From JAHFUS01 sp035689115 (GTDB lineage Bacteria > Actinomycetota > Acidimicrobiia > Acidimicrobiales > GCA-2861595), in assembly GCA_035689115.1 (NCBI GenBank), contig DASSMA010000033.1, forward strand, positions 1 to 64,000: 64,000 nucleotides of DNA, written 5' to 3'. A model generated the notes under the pieces. The model searched no databases and was not told the DNA's origin. It worked only from the letters and a program-made list of their open reading frames with translations. This document shows, piece after piece, positions 38,922-49,334 of this stretch; position 1 is the first letter of the stretch, and each line of letters begins with the position of its first letter. Made by a program: the position numbers and the translations under genes.

Positions 38922-40283
38922 TCAGCCCAGCGCGGCGAAGCGGCAGGGCATGGCGCCGCGCGGGCGCAGGGCCAGGTCGACCTCGACGTCGGGCTCGTCC
39001 TGCTCCGGCTCGAGGCGGTAGGCCCGCACGAGCGAGGCCACGGCGGTGACCAGCTCGGCCATGGCCAGGTGCTCGCCGATGCACGCCCTCGGTCCACCGC
39101 CGAAGGGGAGGTGGGTGTAGGCCGAGGACCGCCGGCTGCGCTCGCCGGCGGCGGCGGCCGCCTCGAAGCGGCCGGGGTCGAAGCGGAAGGGGGCGTCCCA
39201 CACCGACGGCCGGTGGTGGATCCCCCAGATGCTGACGGCCATGATGCGGCCCTCGTCGACGGGGTAGCCGAGCAGCTCGGTGGCCTCGGACGCCTTGCGC
39301 ACCACCGTGTGGGCCGGCGGGTACAGGCGCATCGACTCGTTGACGACCGCGGTGGTGTAGGGCAGGTGCTCGGGGTCGAATTCGCCGTCCCCGGCTGCCT
39401 CGGCCTCCGCCCGGATCCGCTCCTGGACCTCGGGGTGGCAGCCGACCTGGTGGAGGGTGAAGGCCAGGGCGCTGCCGGTGGTCTCGTGGCCGGCGATGAG
39501 GAAGATGATGGCCTCGTCGCGCACGTCGGCGTCGCTCAGGGCGGCACCGGTGTCGGGGTCGGTGGCGTCGAGCAGCCGGCTCAGCAGGTCGGCGCCCCGG
39601 GCGCCCGACGAGCGGCGGGCGGCGATGAGGTCGTCGGCCACGCCCCACACCGTGCGGCGGATCTCCTCGGCCCGCCGGTTGCGGGGCGTCGGCAGCCAGT
39701 GCGGGGTGCGCACCGGGGTGAGGGCCCGGTGCTTCAGGTGGTCGCCCAGCGGCGGCAGCACCTTGCGCAGCGTGGGCGCCACCCGCACGATGTCGTCGCC
39801 GAAGACGGTGTGGCCCAGGGCGTGCAGGGCGAAGCGCATGGAGAGCTGGTGCAGGTCGAGGGGGCGGCCGGCAGCGGCGTCGCCGGCGCACCACTCGACC
39901 AGGTCGCGCGTGGCGGCGTTGATGGTGCCGAGGTGGGTGCTGGCGGCCCGCTTGGTGAACAGCGGTGCGGCGATGCGCCGGTGGCTCAGCCAGCGGTCGC
40001 CCCGGCTCACCAGGAGGCCGTCGCCGAGGAAGTGCCGGAACTCGTCGATGACCGGCGCGTCCTTCACGTAGTGGGCGCTGTCGGCCGCCAGCACCTGCCG
40101 GGCGCCCTCGGGGGCGAACACTGCGTCGAAGGTGAAGCCGACCTTGGGCGGGCCGACCCGGAAGCGGGCGATGTCGCCGTGGGTGCGCATGGCCTTCCCG
40201 TAGGTGGCCAGCTGGTCGCGGAGGAGGGGCCGGGTGGCGCCGAGGATCCACGAGCCGTCGGCATGGGGAGGCGTGGGCGGCAC
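38922..40283 (-). CDS. cytochrome P450
   Basis: A 453-residue soluble P450. The I-helix oxygen motif is IAGHETTGSAL, the ExxR is NESMRLYPPAHTVVRKA, and the heme-binding loop is FGGGPRACIGEHLAM with the axial Cys. These place it among class I, CYP102/CYP4-like bacterial P450s that need separate redox partners. Substrate is unknown. GTG 40283 starts VPPTPPHADG. The gene follows the SDR gene by 17 bases on the same strand, so the two may act in one pathway, for example hydroxylation then oxidation. Confidence 0.93.
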   Translation of the reverse strand: MPPTPPHADGSWILGATRPLLRDQLATYGKAMRTHGDIARFRVGPPKVGFTFDAVFAPEGARQVLAADSAHYVKDAPVIDEFRHFLGDGLLVSRGDRWLSHRRIAAPLFTKRAASTHLGTINAATRDLVEWCAGDAAAGRPLDLHQLSMRFALHALGHTVFGDDIVRVAPTLRKVLPPLGDHLKHRALTPVRTPHWLPTPRNRRAEEIRRTVWGVADDLIAARRSSGARGADLLSRLLDATDPDTGAALSDADVRDEAIIFLIAGHETTGSALAFTLHQVGCHPEVQERIRAEAEAAGDGEFDPEHLPYTTAVVNESMRLYPPAHTVVRKASEATELLGYPVDEGRIMAVSIWGIHHRPSVWDAPFRFDPGRFEAAAAAGERSRRSSAYTHLPFGGGPRACIGEHLAMAELVTAVASLVRAYRLEPEQDEPDVEVDLALRPRGAMPCRFAALG

Positions 40284-40300
40284 CGCGTCAGTGTGGCACC

Positions 40301-41059
40301 TCAGCTTCTCAGATAGGAGGCCCCGTTCACGTCCACCACCGTTCCGGTGGTGGACTCGGCGCCGGGGGAGGCGAGGAACACCACCACGCGCGCCACCTCG
40401 TCGGCGGTGGCGACCCGGCCCATCGGGCTCTGGGCCCGGATGGCGTCGCCGCCGGGGCCGCTCAGGTCGGCCTCGGCCATGTCGGTCTCCACGTAGCCGG
40501 GCGCCACCGTGGTGACGTAGATGCCGTGGGGTGCCAAGGCCCGGGCCAGCGACTGGCCGAGGCTGTTGAGGCCCGCCTTGCTGGCGCCGTAGGCGGGATG
40601 GTCCGGCTCGCCCCGGAACGCCCCGCGCGACGACACGTTCACGATGCGGCCCCCGCCGGCCGCCACCATGTGGGGCACGACGGCGTGGATCAGGTTGGCC
40701 GGCCCCAGGAGGTTGGTGTCGATGGTGCGCCGCCAGGCCCGGCGCCACTCGTCGGGGGTGGTGCCGAGGACCGGGTGGGGCTCGTAGATGCCGGCGTTGT
40801 TGACGAGCACGTCGATGGGCCCGAAGGCCGCCATCACGTCGCCGGCGAGGGCGGCGCCGGCCTCCGGTTCGGCGAGGTCGGCCCGGAAGGAGGCGTGCCC
40901 GTCCCCCGCCAGCGAGGCCAGCGTGGCGGCGGCCGCCGCCTCGGCCGCCCGGTAGTGGACGGCGACGCGGGCGCCCTGCTCGGCGAAGCGCACCGCCACC
41001 GCCCGGCCGATGCCCCTGGACGCCCCGGTGACCAGCACCACCTGCCCGGCGAACTCCAC
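40301..41059 (-). CDS. SDR family oxidoreductase
   Basis: A 252-residue short-chain dehydrogenase. VLVTGASRGIGRAV is the NAD(P) motif, DVLVNNAGIYE follows near residue 85, and the catalytic set is Ser in IVNVSSRGAF and YGASK near residue 160. FabG-like enzymes reduce 3-oxoacyl or other ketones. GTG 41059 is chosen because the fold starts there; an upstream ATG at 41098 would add weak sequence. It likely shares a transcript with the P450. Confidence 0.9.
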   Translation of the reverse strand: MEFAGQVVLVTGASRGIGRAVAVRFAEQGARVAVHYRAAEAAAAATLASLAGDGHASFRADLAEPEAGAALAGDVMAAFGPIDVLVNNAGIYEPHPVLGTTPDEWRRAWRRTIDTNLLGPANLIHAVVPHMVAAGGGRIVNVSSRGAFRGEPDHPAYGASKAGLNSLGQSLARALAPHGIYVTTVAPGYVETDMAEADLSGPGGDAIRAQSPMGRVATADEVARVVVFLASPGAESTTGTVVDVNGASYLRS

Positions 41060-41117
41060 GGGGACAGCCTGCCGCGTGACGGGCGGTATCCTCGCCATTG
41101 GTCGAAAGGGGGCGGAG

Positions 41118-42242
41118 ATGCGGCGGATCTTGGGTCCACGTCTTCGGATTTTGCGGTGGTCGATCGTGGGCGAGGCGCTGCTCGCCCTTGTCCTGCTGGC
41201 CGCCGCGTCGGAGGCGGCCACCCCGCCCCCCACCCTTCTCGGCACCTACTACGGCAACCAGGGCTGGGCCATGGGCGACGTGCGGGCCATGGAGTCCTGG
41301 CAGGGGCGCCGGAACGCCGTCGTGGAGCTGTTCACCGACTGGAACGGCAGCCGCAAGACGCTCGACAACCTGTTCAAGCAGCAGCTTCCCAACATCTGGG
41401 CCAACGGCAACGTGCCCCTGCTCACGTGGGAGCCGTTCACCTCGGCCTCCACGCCGGCCGACGTGGAGGTGCGCATCGCGCGGGGCGACTACGACGGCTA
41501 CGTCCGCACGTGGGCCGGGCGGCTGGCCGGCTTCCTGGCCGGCGCCGACGGGCGGCTGGGCACCCCTGACGACCGCCGCGTGTACCTGCGGCTGGCCCAC
41601 GAGGCCAACGGCGACTGGTACCCGTGGGGGGCCGCGATGGGCGTCAACCAGCCGTCCGACTACGTGGCCATGTGGCAGCGAGTGCACGGCCTCGTGGCGG
41701 CCGCCGGCCTCGGGCCCACCACCGTGCAGTGGGTGTGGGCGGTCAACGGCGACGACGTGGGCGGCTTCCGGGCCGAGGACTTCTACCCGGGCGACGCCTC
41801 CGTGGACTGGGTGGCGGTGGACGCCTACAACTGGGGGGCCAGCCAGTCGTGGTCGTCGTGGAAGCCGGCGGCCGACGTCCTCGGGCCCATGGTCACGCGC
41901 CTGCGGGCGCTGGCGCCGGGCAAGCCGCTGGGCGTCACCGAGACGGCGTCGACGTCGGCCACCTCCGCCGGCCCCAGCGTGACCGCCAAGAGCGCCTGGA
42001 TCTCCGACCTGTACGGCTGGGCGCCGGCCAACGGCGTGGGGATGGTCGTGTGGTTCGACACCGACAAGGAGACCGACTGGGCGGTGTTCGGCGGCTCGGC
42101 CGGCGACGAGACGTTCAAGTCCGGGCGCACCACCTACCGGGCCTACTCGGCCTACCGCACCTCCGTGGGGTCGGCCTCCTACGCCGGCGCCGACCCGGCC
42201 AACCCCCGGATCCTCACCGACGACCAGTTCGCTGGCCGCTGA
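41118..42242 (+). CDS. secreted glycoside hydrolase family 26-like (beta-mannanase type)
   Basis: A 374-residue exported protein with a signal sequence (IVGEALLALVLLAAASEA, about 13-32). LRLAHEANGDWYPWG has the probable acid/base Glu162, and GVTETAS the probable nucleophile Glu275, the GH26 pattern; VDWVAVDAYNWG is a family block. It should cleave beta-mannans or related polysaccharides outside the cell. GAAAGGGGGCGGAG precedes ATG 41118. Its 3' end overlaps that of the convergent YihY gene by 29 bases. Confidence 0.85.
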   Translation: MRRILGPRLRILRWSIVGEALLALVLLAAASEAATPPPTLLGTYYGNQGWAMGDVRAMESWQGRRNAVVELFTDWNGSRKTLDNLFKQQLPNIWANGNVPLLTWEPFTSASTPADVEVRIARGDYDGYVRTWAGRLAGFLAGADGRLGTPDDRRVYLRLAHEANGDWYPWGAAMGVNQPSDYVAMWQRVHGLVAAAGLGPTTVQWVWAVNGDDVGGFRAEDFYPGDASVDWVAVDAYNWGASQSWSSWKPAADVLGPMVTRLRALAPGKPLGVTETASTSATSAGPSVTAKSAWISDLYGWAPANGVGMVVWFDTDKETDWAVFGGSAGDETFKSGRTTYRAYSAYRTSVGSASYAGADPANPRILTDDQFAGR

Positions 42243-43446
42243 CGGCCGAGTCGCCGTTGCCGTTGCCGTTGAAGCCGACGCCGACCTCGACCTCGGGCCG
42301 GCGCTCCTCGACCTCGGCGTAGGAGGCGTAGGCCCGCTTGTCGGCCGGCGTGAGGTCCCCGGTGAGGGCTCGGGGCCACAGGCGGCCGGCCCGCACCACG
42401 TTGACCTCGGCGGCCAGCAGGGTGAGCTGGGCCTGGAGGTACATCCACGACAGCAGGCCGAGCACCACGGCGAACATGCCGTAGGTCTGGCTGGCGCCCT
42501 TGAGCTGGTGGCCGACGTAGTAGCTGCCCACCGCCTGGAGGGCGAACCACGCCACGCCGGCGACCACGGCGCCGGGGAGGAGGTCGCGCACGCCCACGTC
42601 GCGCACGGTGAGCACCCGGAAGCCGAGCAGGAAGATGCCGACGTCGGCGGCGACGGCGACCACCAGGCCGGCGGCCCGCAGGGGGATGTGGACGGCGCCG
42701 CTGCCGGCACCCAGGCCGGAGAGGGTGGTGGTGATCACCACGCCACCGCCCAGGACGAGCAACAGCAGGGCAGCGCGTACGAGGGCCCGGACGAAGGTGG
42801 GGCGCTCCCGCTTGGGCACCTCCCAGATGTCGTCCATGGCGCTGCCGGCCGCCTTCATCACGCCCATGCCGCCCCACAGGGCGCCGGCCACGCCGACGAC
42901 GAGGGCGGCGGCGCTGCCGTGGAGGGAGTGGACGTTGGTTCGCAGCTGGTCGCCGATCACCGGGAACTCCGAGAGGGCCGACGACAGGATGCGCCGCTGG
43001 AGCTCCGGGTGCCCGGCCAGCACGGTGCCGAGCACGGTGGTGAGCACGAGCAGGAGTGGGAACAGCGACAGGAAGCCGTAGTAGGCGATGAGGGCGGCCA
43101 GGTTGCCGGCCGAGTCGTCGCCGAACTTGCGCACAACGGCCAGCGGGAACGCCAGCCACGGCCGGCGCTGCTGGAGTTCGTCCACCCGGCGCACGATCTT
43201 GTTGGGGGGCGCCGGCTGCTGGTCGGCGTGCTCCTCCTTGATGGGGCCGGCGGCCGCCATCGGGTTGCGGGGCGCCGGCTCCTCGGCCGCCGGTTCCTGG
43301 GTGGGCGCCGGCCGGGACCGCCGGCCGACCAGCGCGCCCAGAGCGGCGCCGCCGGCCGCTGCCGACGCGCCGATGGCGGCCAGCCGGGATGCCGGCGTGG
43401 CGCGGTGCACGCGGACCTGTACACCTCCGGATGACTGTCGAGCCAC
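42214..43446 (-). CDS. YihY/BrkB family inner-membrane protein
   Basis: A 410-residue integral membrane protein. After a soluble N-terminus with a small hydrophobic patch (about 20-45), the YihY domain runs from about 85 to 340: FGDDSAGNLAALIAYYGFLSLFPLLLVLTTVLG, GALWGGMGVMKA, LLPGAVVAGVAWFALQAVGSYYV, and SQTYGMFAVVLGLLSWMYLQAQLTLLAAEVN in overlapping parts. The function of this family is not settled. The acidic tail ends in GNGNGDSAVSG. It is convergent with the GH26 gene. Confidence 0.9.
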   Translation of the reverse strand: MARQSSGGVQVRVHRATPASRLAAIGASAAAGGAALGALVGRRSRPAPTQEPAAEEPAPRNPMAAAGPIKEEHADQQPAPPNKIVRRVDELQQRRPWLAFPLAVVRKFGDDSAGNLAALIAYYGFLSLFPLLLVLTTVLGTVLAGHPELQRRILSSALSEFPVIGDQLRTNVHSLHGSAAALVVGVAGALWGGMGVMKAAGSAMDDIWEVPKRERPTFVRALVRAALLLLVLGGGVVITTTLSGLGAGSGAVHIPLRAAGLVVAVAADVGIFLLGFRVLTVRDVGVRDLLPGAVVAGVAWFALQAVGSYYVGHQLKGASQTYGMFAVVLGLLSWMYLQAQLTLLAAEVNVVRAGRLWPRALTGDLTPADKRAYASYAEVEERRPEVEVGVGFNGNGNGDSAVSGQRTGRR

Positions 43447-43524
43447 GGTTCGACCTCCTCGTCGCCGGGACTATTCCCCGGCGACACCCCCGCCTCACCC
43501 TGCTCGCCACTCGCTGACCGCCTG

Positions 43525-43555
43525 TCCCGAGTACATAGGGTGCGGAATCCGCACC

Positions 43556-43569
<14 letters not shown>
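43525..43569. repeat. 45-bp dispersed palindrome (copy 3), probable terminator
   Basis: Perfect 22-base arms around a central A; the arm contains gagtacatagggtgcgg as in copy 2. The stop codon of the ABC-F gene lies inside one arm, so the last codons of that gene are part of the element. Confidence 0.78.
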
Positions 43570-45193
<1,624 letters not shown>

Positions 45194-45199
45194 CAGAAA

Positions 45200-45205
45200 A
45201 GGGTA
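45200..45205 (-). promoter_or_regulatory. putative -10 box of the ABC-F gene
   Basis: TACCCT on the minus strand, fitting TANNNT, ends six bases before ATG 45193 and no ribosome-binding site lies between, as in leaderless genes. Confidence 0.4.
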
Positions 45206-45226
45206 GCGAGCGGCTTCCCGCCTACC

Positions 45227-45248
45227 GCCGGGAGGGGACGCTCCCGGC
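45227..45248 (-). terminator. hairpin after the Cys-rich small gene
   Basis: GCCGGGAG (45227-45234) and CTCCCGGC (45241-45248) pair perfectly around six bases, directly at the stop codon of the small Cys-rich frame. Confidence 0.55.
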
Positions 45249-45448
45249 TACTTCAGGCGGAGGTGTACGGAAAACGTGCACATCCAGTGGATCTCGGGCG
45301 GCCGCGGGACAGGCACCCGGGTGGCCGGGTGCCACCGGGCGTGAGGCCACGGCCCGGCACCCGGGCCGCACGCCGCGCCGCCACCACCACAGGCGCCAGC
45401 GCCACCTCCGCAGCAGCAGTGCCAGCCGGGCCCGTGCCATGGGGCCAT
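45248..45448 (-). CDS. small Cys/Gly-rich protein, unknown
   Basis: A 66-residue frame from ATG 45448 with a striking composition: HCCCGGGAGACGGGGAACGPG near residues 10-30, then a proline/histidine stretch and a short strand-like end (MCTFSVHLRLK). Five cysteines in 20 residues suggest metal binding or disulfides. No family is recognised, and no good ribosome-binding site is seen. A perfect hairpin at its stop codon and its lone place between two genes support it as a transcribed unit. Confidence 0.45.
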   Translation of the reverse strand: MAPWHGPGWHCCCGGGAGACGGGGAACGPGAGPWPHARWHPATRVPVPRPPEIHWMCTFSVHLRLK

Positions 45449-45508
45449 CGTGACCGACGGAATCGTCGCCGTCATGCGATTTTGGGCGGTCGCCCCCTGG
45501 GGAGGGGC

Positions 45509-46117
45509 ATGCTGGACGCCATGCCCGACGACGAGGCCAAGGCGGTGCTGCTGCGCTACCTCCGGACGGCGCGGGAGGCGGTGGTGTGGAAGCTCGACGG
45601 CCTGTCCGAGTACGACGCCCGCCGACCCGTCGTGCCCACCGGCACCAACCTCCTCGGCCTGGTGAAGCACCTGGCCTGCGTGGAAGCGGAGTACCTCGGC
45701 GTGGTCTTCGGCCGACCCTTCTCCGAGCCGATGCCGTGGACGGACGGGGACGCCGATCCCAACGACGACATGTGGGCCACCCCCGAGGAGACGCGCGAGG
45801 TCATCGTCGACCTGTACCGGCGGGCGTGGGCCCACGCCGACGCCACCGTCGACTCCCTGCCGCTCGACGCCCAGGGCCGGGTGCCGTGGTGGCCGCCGGA
45901 GCGCGCCGGCGTCACGCTGCACACCGTCCTCGTGCACATCACGGCGGAGACGAACCGCCACGCCGGCCACGCCGACATCGTGCGGGAGCTGGTCGACGGT
46001 GCCGCCGGCCTCAGGCCGGACAGCTCGAACCTCCCGCCCGGCGACCGGTCGTGGTGGGAGGGCCACCGGGCCCGGGTCGAGGCCGCCGCCCGGGAGGCCG
46101 CGGCGAGGGCAGACTGA
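45509..46117 (+). CDS. DinB family protein (DUF664-like)
   Basis: A 202-residue four-helix-bundle protein of the DinB/YfiT superfamily. The helix with NLLGLVKHLACVEAEYLGVVFG and the one with TLHTVLVHITAETNRHAGHADIVREL carry the three expected metal-binding His residues. Many members are bacillithiol- or mycothiol-dependent transferases, but the role here is not fixed. GGAGGGG precedes; ATG 45509 or 45521 could start it. It is divergent from the small Cys-rich frame. Confidence 0.9.
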   Translation: MLDAMPDDEAKAVLLRYLRTAREAVVWKLDGLSEYDARRPVVPTGTNLLGLVKHLACVEAEYLGVVFGRPFSEPMPWTDGDADPNDDMWATPEETREVIVDLYRRAWAHADATVDSLPLDAQGRVPWWPPERAGVTLHTVLVHITAETNRHAGHADIVRELVDGAAGLRPDSSNLPPGDRSWWEGHRARVEAAAREAAARAD

Positions 46118-46122
46118 GGGGC

Positions 46123-46837
46123 GTGGGCACGGATCAGCTGTTCCTCCGCGACGCCTACCTCCGCGCGTTCGACGCGACCGTCGCGGCGGTGGACCCGGAG
46201 GGCCGGCGACTGGCGCTCGACCGGACCGCCTTCTATCCCACGGGCGGCGGCCAGCCGCACGACACGGGCACCCTCGCCGGCCTGCCCGTGGTCGAGGTCC
46301 GCAAGGCGGGGGAGCACGTCTGGCACACCGTGGCCGGCGACGGCCCCCTTCCGGCCGCGGGCGAGGCCGTCCGCGGCGAGGTGGACTGGGAGCGCCGGCA
46401 CGCACTCATGCGGACCCACACCGCCCTGCACGTGTTGCGGCGTGATCTGGAACGAGTGGGGAAAGGCCGTCACCGGCGGCAACATGGAGCCCCTTTCGGC
46501 CCGCATGGACTTCGAGTTCGACCCGCTGCCCGAGGGGTTCGGGGCGGAGGTGGAGCGGCTGGTCAACGCCGAACTGGCCGCCGGGCGTCCCATCGAGGTC
46601 TCGTTCCTGCCCCGCGGCGAGGCGGTGGCCGACGCCGACCTGATCCGCACCAAGGTCAACCTCATCCCCGAGTCGGTGGCCGAGATCCGGGTGGTCGACA
46701 TCGTGGGCCTCGACAAGCAGGCCGACGGCGGCACCCACGTGGCCACCACCGACGAGGTGGGCCGCATCCGCGTGGTGAAGACCGAGTCGAAGGGCAAGGG
46801 CAACAAGCGCATCCGCATCGAGGTCCTCGACCGCTGA
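46123..46837 (+). pseudogene. alanyl-tRNA editing protein AlaX, frameshifted
   Basis: The frame from GTG 46123 gives a normal AlaX start (ALDRTAFYPTGGGQPHDTG, HALMRTHTALHVL), and the rest (GVIWNEWGKAVTGGNMEPLSARMDFEF through IRVVDIVGLDKQADGGTHV to the end) is in another frame. In homologues the join reads HVLCGVIW, so two bases (TG near 46437) appear missing; one extra base would also do. AlaX removes Ser or Gly from mischarged tRNA-Ala; the zinc ligands are in HTALH and the late GGTHV. Real mutation or sequence error cannot be told apart. Confidence 0.85.
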
Positions 46838-46868
46838 CCGGCGCCCATCAGGGGGTGCCCGCTCGACG

Positions 46869-47288
46869 TCAGGCGGCCACCAGCGCCGGCCTCCCGGCCC
46901 GCACCCGCGGGAGGAGCAGCACCATGGCCACCGCCGCCCAGACCTCGGCGACGGTGCACACCACGTCGGCCGCGCCGGCCGCCTCGGCGTGCCAGGCCTC
47001 CGGCCCGATCGGCAGGCCGACCGTCCGGGACACCGCCCACAGGCCGGCGATGCCCAGGTTGAGGACCACGGCGACCCGGGCGCTCAGCGTGGACCCGCGG
47101 GTGGCCACCAGGGCGGCGGCGGCGGCGATCTGCGCCACGCCCATGGCGTAGAAGGCCAGCCCGAAGGAGGTGGACTCCATCATGTGCTCGGGGCCGAACC
47201 GCAGGTGCACCCAGCCGGCGGCGGCGATCATCCCGGCCGTGGCCAGGGTGACGGAGAGCACCTGGGGGGACGGGGGCGGGCGGCGCAT
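46869..47288 (-). CDS. hypothetical four-helix membrane protein
   Basis: A 139-residue protein with four likely membrane helices (SVTLATAGMIAAAGWVHL, FGLAFYAMGVAQIAAAAALV, VAVVLNLGIAGLWAVS, VVCTVAEVWAAVAMVLLL). I do not recognise a defined family; related small actinobacterial membrane proteins are uncharacterised. ATG 47288 gives the expected short, basic N-terminus. It lies convergent to alaX. Confidence 0.75.
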   Translation of the reverse strand: MRRPPPSPQVLSVTLATAGMIAAAGWVHLRFGPEHMMESTSFGLAFYAMGVAQIAAAAALVATRGSTLSARVAVVLNLGIAGLWAVSRTVGLPIGPEAWHAEAAGAADVVCTVAEVWAAVAMVLLLPRVRAGRPALVAA

Positions 47289-47356
47289 GGTCGGAGTCTC
47301 CCCGCCGCCCCCTCCCGGCGGGCAGGGCCGTTCGGCCCCTTCGTCCCGCCGAACGT

Positions 47357-48556
47357 CTATTTCCCCGGGAGCAGCAGGGGGGCGAGGTCGCCGCGGTCCT
47401 CGACGACCACCCGGTCGAGGGCGAGCCACCCCGCCATGACGTCCAGCTCGCCGGCCAGGGCGCCGGCGACCTCGGCCGGCGGGGCGCCGTCCTCCACCCA
47501 GGCGGCCCGCACCAGCAGGGCGCCGGCCCGGCGGTCGGCCTTGAGGTCGACGCGGGCGACGAGGCGGTCGCCCAGCAGGAACGGCAGGACGTAGTACCCC
47601 CAACGCCGGCGGGCGGCGGGGACGAAGATCTCCAGGCGGTAGTGGAACCCGAAGAGGCGCTCGACGCGGGGCCGGAACCACACCAGCGAGTCGAACGGCG
47701 ACACCAGGGCCGGGGTGGCCGGCGGCCGGCGGGGCACCCGGAGCCCCGGCAGGGCGAAGGCCGGGCGGTGCCACCCCTCCACCGCCACCGGCACCAGCCG
47801 TCCCTCCGCCACCAGCCCGGCGACGACCGGGCGGACCTCGGGCACCGACTGGCGGTGGTAGTCGGCCAGGTCCTCGACGGTGGCCACGCCGAGCGCCCCG
47901 GCGGCGATGAGCAGGAGGGCGGCCCGGGCCTCCTGCTCGGGCGGGGTGGGGGCGGCCAGCACGGCGGCCGGCAGCACCCGCTCGGGGAGGTCGTACTCGA
48001 GCTCGAAGGACGGGCGCCGGCGCACCGCCAGGCGCCCCGTCCACGAGAGCCACTCGAGGGCCCGCTTGCCGTCGCTCCAGGACCACCACGGCCCCCGCCG
48101 GGCCTCGCCGCCGTCGGCCAGCTCGCCGGCTGCCAGCGGTCCCCGGTCGGCGACCTCGCCGTAGACCGTCTCGACGAAGGCCGCCTTCTCGCGGGACACC
48201 CGGAGGGCGCCGCCCCACACGTTGCCGTCGGCGGCCGCCGCCATGCGCCACCGGACCAGCGGGTGGGCCTCCACGGGGAGCAGCGAGCGCTCGTGGCTCC
48301 ACGCCTCGAACAGCGAGGCGCCGCGACCCCACGCCGCCCGGTCCAGCAGGCCCTGGTCGTAGGGGCCGAGCCGGGAGAACAGCGGCAGGTAGTGGGCCCT
48401 GACGAGGACGTTGACCGAGTCGAGCTGGAAGAGCCCGACGCGGTCGACCACCCGCCGCACGTGGCGGGCGTCGACCCGGCCGCCCGGCCGGCGGTCGTAG
48501 AAGCCCTGGGCGGCCAGGGCCGCCCGGCGGGCCTGGCCGGCTGTCAGCCGTTCCAC
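47357..48556 (-). CDS. AlkZ/YcaQ-type winged-helix DNA glycosylase
   Basis: A 399-residue protein of the HTH_42 (YcaQ/AlkZ) family, which removes damaged bases including interstrand crosslinks. FQLDSVNVLVRAHYLPLFSR contains the catalytic QxD (Gln44-Asp46), as in YcaQ rather than the QxQ of AlkZ. ALVSPFDSLVWFRPRVERLFGF and GYYVLPFLLGDRLVARVDLKADR are family blocks. GTG 48556 starts just before the first conserved helix. It acts in DNA repair; the upstream region overlaps no other gene. Confidence 0.9.
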   Translation of the reverse strand: MERLTAGQARRAALAAQGFYDRRPGGRVDARHVRRVVDRVGLFQLDSVNVLVRAHYLPLFSRLGPYDQGLLDRAAWGRGASLFEAWSHERSLLPVEAHPLVRWRMAAAADGNVWGGALRVSREKAAFVETVYGEVADRGPLAAGELADGGEARRGPWWSWSDGKRALEWLSWTGRLAVRRRPSFELEYDLPERVLPAAVLAAPTPPEQEARAALLLIAAGALGVATVEDLADYHRQSVPEVRPVVAGLVAEGRLVPVAVEGWHRPAFALPGLRVPRRPPATPALVSPFDSLVWFRPRVERLFGFHYRLEIFVPAARRRWGYYVLPFLLGDRLVARVDLKADRRAGALLVRAAWVEDGAPPAEVAGALAGELDVMAGWLALDRVVVEDRGDLAPLLLPGK

Positions 48557-48617
48557 CGCCCCACGATGTCCGAGGCGGGCGGCCGGCGGCCAGCCGGCGG
48601 ATTCGGCCGCCGCCGGT

Positions 48618-49334
48618 ATGGGTATCCGTGGCCCGGTGCCCGAGGACCGCCCTGCCGTGCTGATGGACGTCGACGGAACCCTCGTCGACACGAACTGGTT
48701 CCACACCGTCTCCTGGTGGCGCGCCTTCCGCGACGCCGGCGAGGACGTCTCCATGTCGAAGATCCACCCGCTCATCGGCATGGGGGCGCCGGGACTGGTC
48801 GAGCGGGTCCTCGGCCGGCCGGACGAGAAGGTCGTCGACGGCCACGCCGACCAGTACAAGCCCTTCCTGGACGAGGTGCGCCCTTTCCCGCGCGCCCGCG
48901 ATCTGCTCGAGGAGCTGCGGCGGCGGGGAGTCCTCGTCGTGCTGGCGACGTCGTCGGACGAGCGGGACGTCCCCCGCCTCCAGGAGATCATCGGCGGCTC
49001 CGTCGACGGCGTCGTCTGCAAGAGCGACGTGGAGCGGGGCAAGCCGGCGCCCGACATCTTCGGCGCCGCCCTCGATCGCTTCGACCTCGAACCCGGCCGC
49101 ACGTTGGTGGTGGGCGACACGGTGTGGGACGTGGAGGCGGCCGCCGAGCTCGGTCTGGGCGTGGTGGCGGTGCTCACGGGCGGAGTCACCCGGGACCAGC
49201 TCACCGATGCCGGCGCCGTCGCCGTCTACGAGGACGTGGCCGACCTGCTCGACAACCTCGACGAGAGCCCGCTCGGCGAGCTGCTCAGATCCAGTCCTTC
49301 CGCCGGTAGTACCAGAGCTGGCCGAGGGTCGTGA
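48618..49334 (+). CDS. HAD family hydrolase (phosphoglycolate/beta-phosphoglucomutase-like)
   Basis: A 238-residue phosphatase or mutase. Motif I is MDVDGTLVDTN with the catalytic Asp pair; motif II is VLATSSDER; motif III Lys is in RGKPAPDIFGAA; motif IV is VVGDTVWDVEAA. The helical cap lies between motifs I and II, a class I HAD. ATG 48618 or GTG 48636 may start it. Its 3' end overlaps the convergent corA end by 50 bases. Confidence 0.9.
   Translation: MGIRGPVPEDRPAVLMDVDGTLVDTNWFHTVSWWRAFRDAGEDVSMSKIHPLIGMGAPGLVERVLGRPDEKVVDGHADQYKPFLDEVRPFPRARDLLEELRRRGVLVVLATSSDERDVPRLQEIIGGSVDGVVCKSDVERGKPAPDIFGAALDRFDLEPGRTLVVGDTVWDVEAAAELGLGVVAVLTGGVTRDQLTDAGAVAVYEDVADLLDNLDESPLGELLRSSPSAGSTRAGRGS

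Noticed and set aside
45222..45440. 72-codon minus frame in another phase of the Cys-rich region
   Set aside because: It is Arg/Trp-rich without structure; the frame ending at 45248 has the more distinctive composition and the hairpin at its stop.
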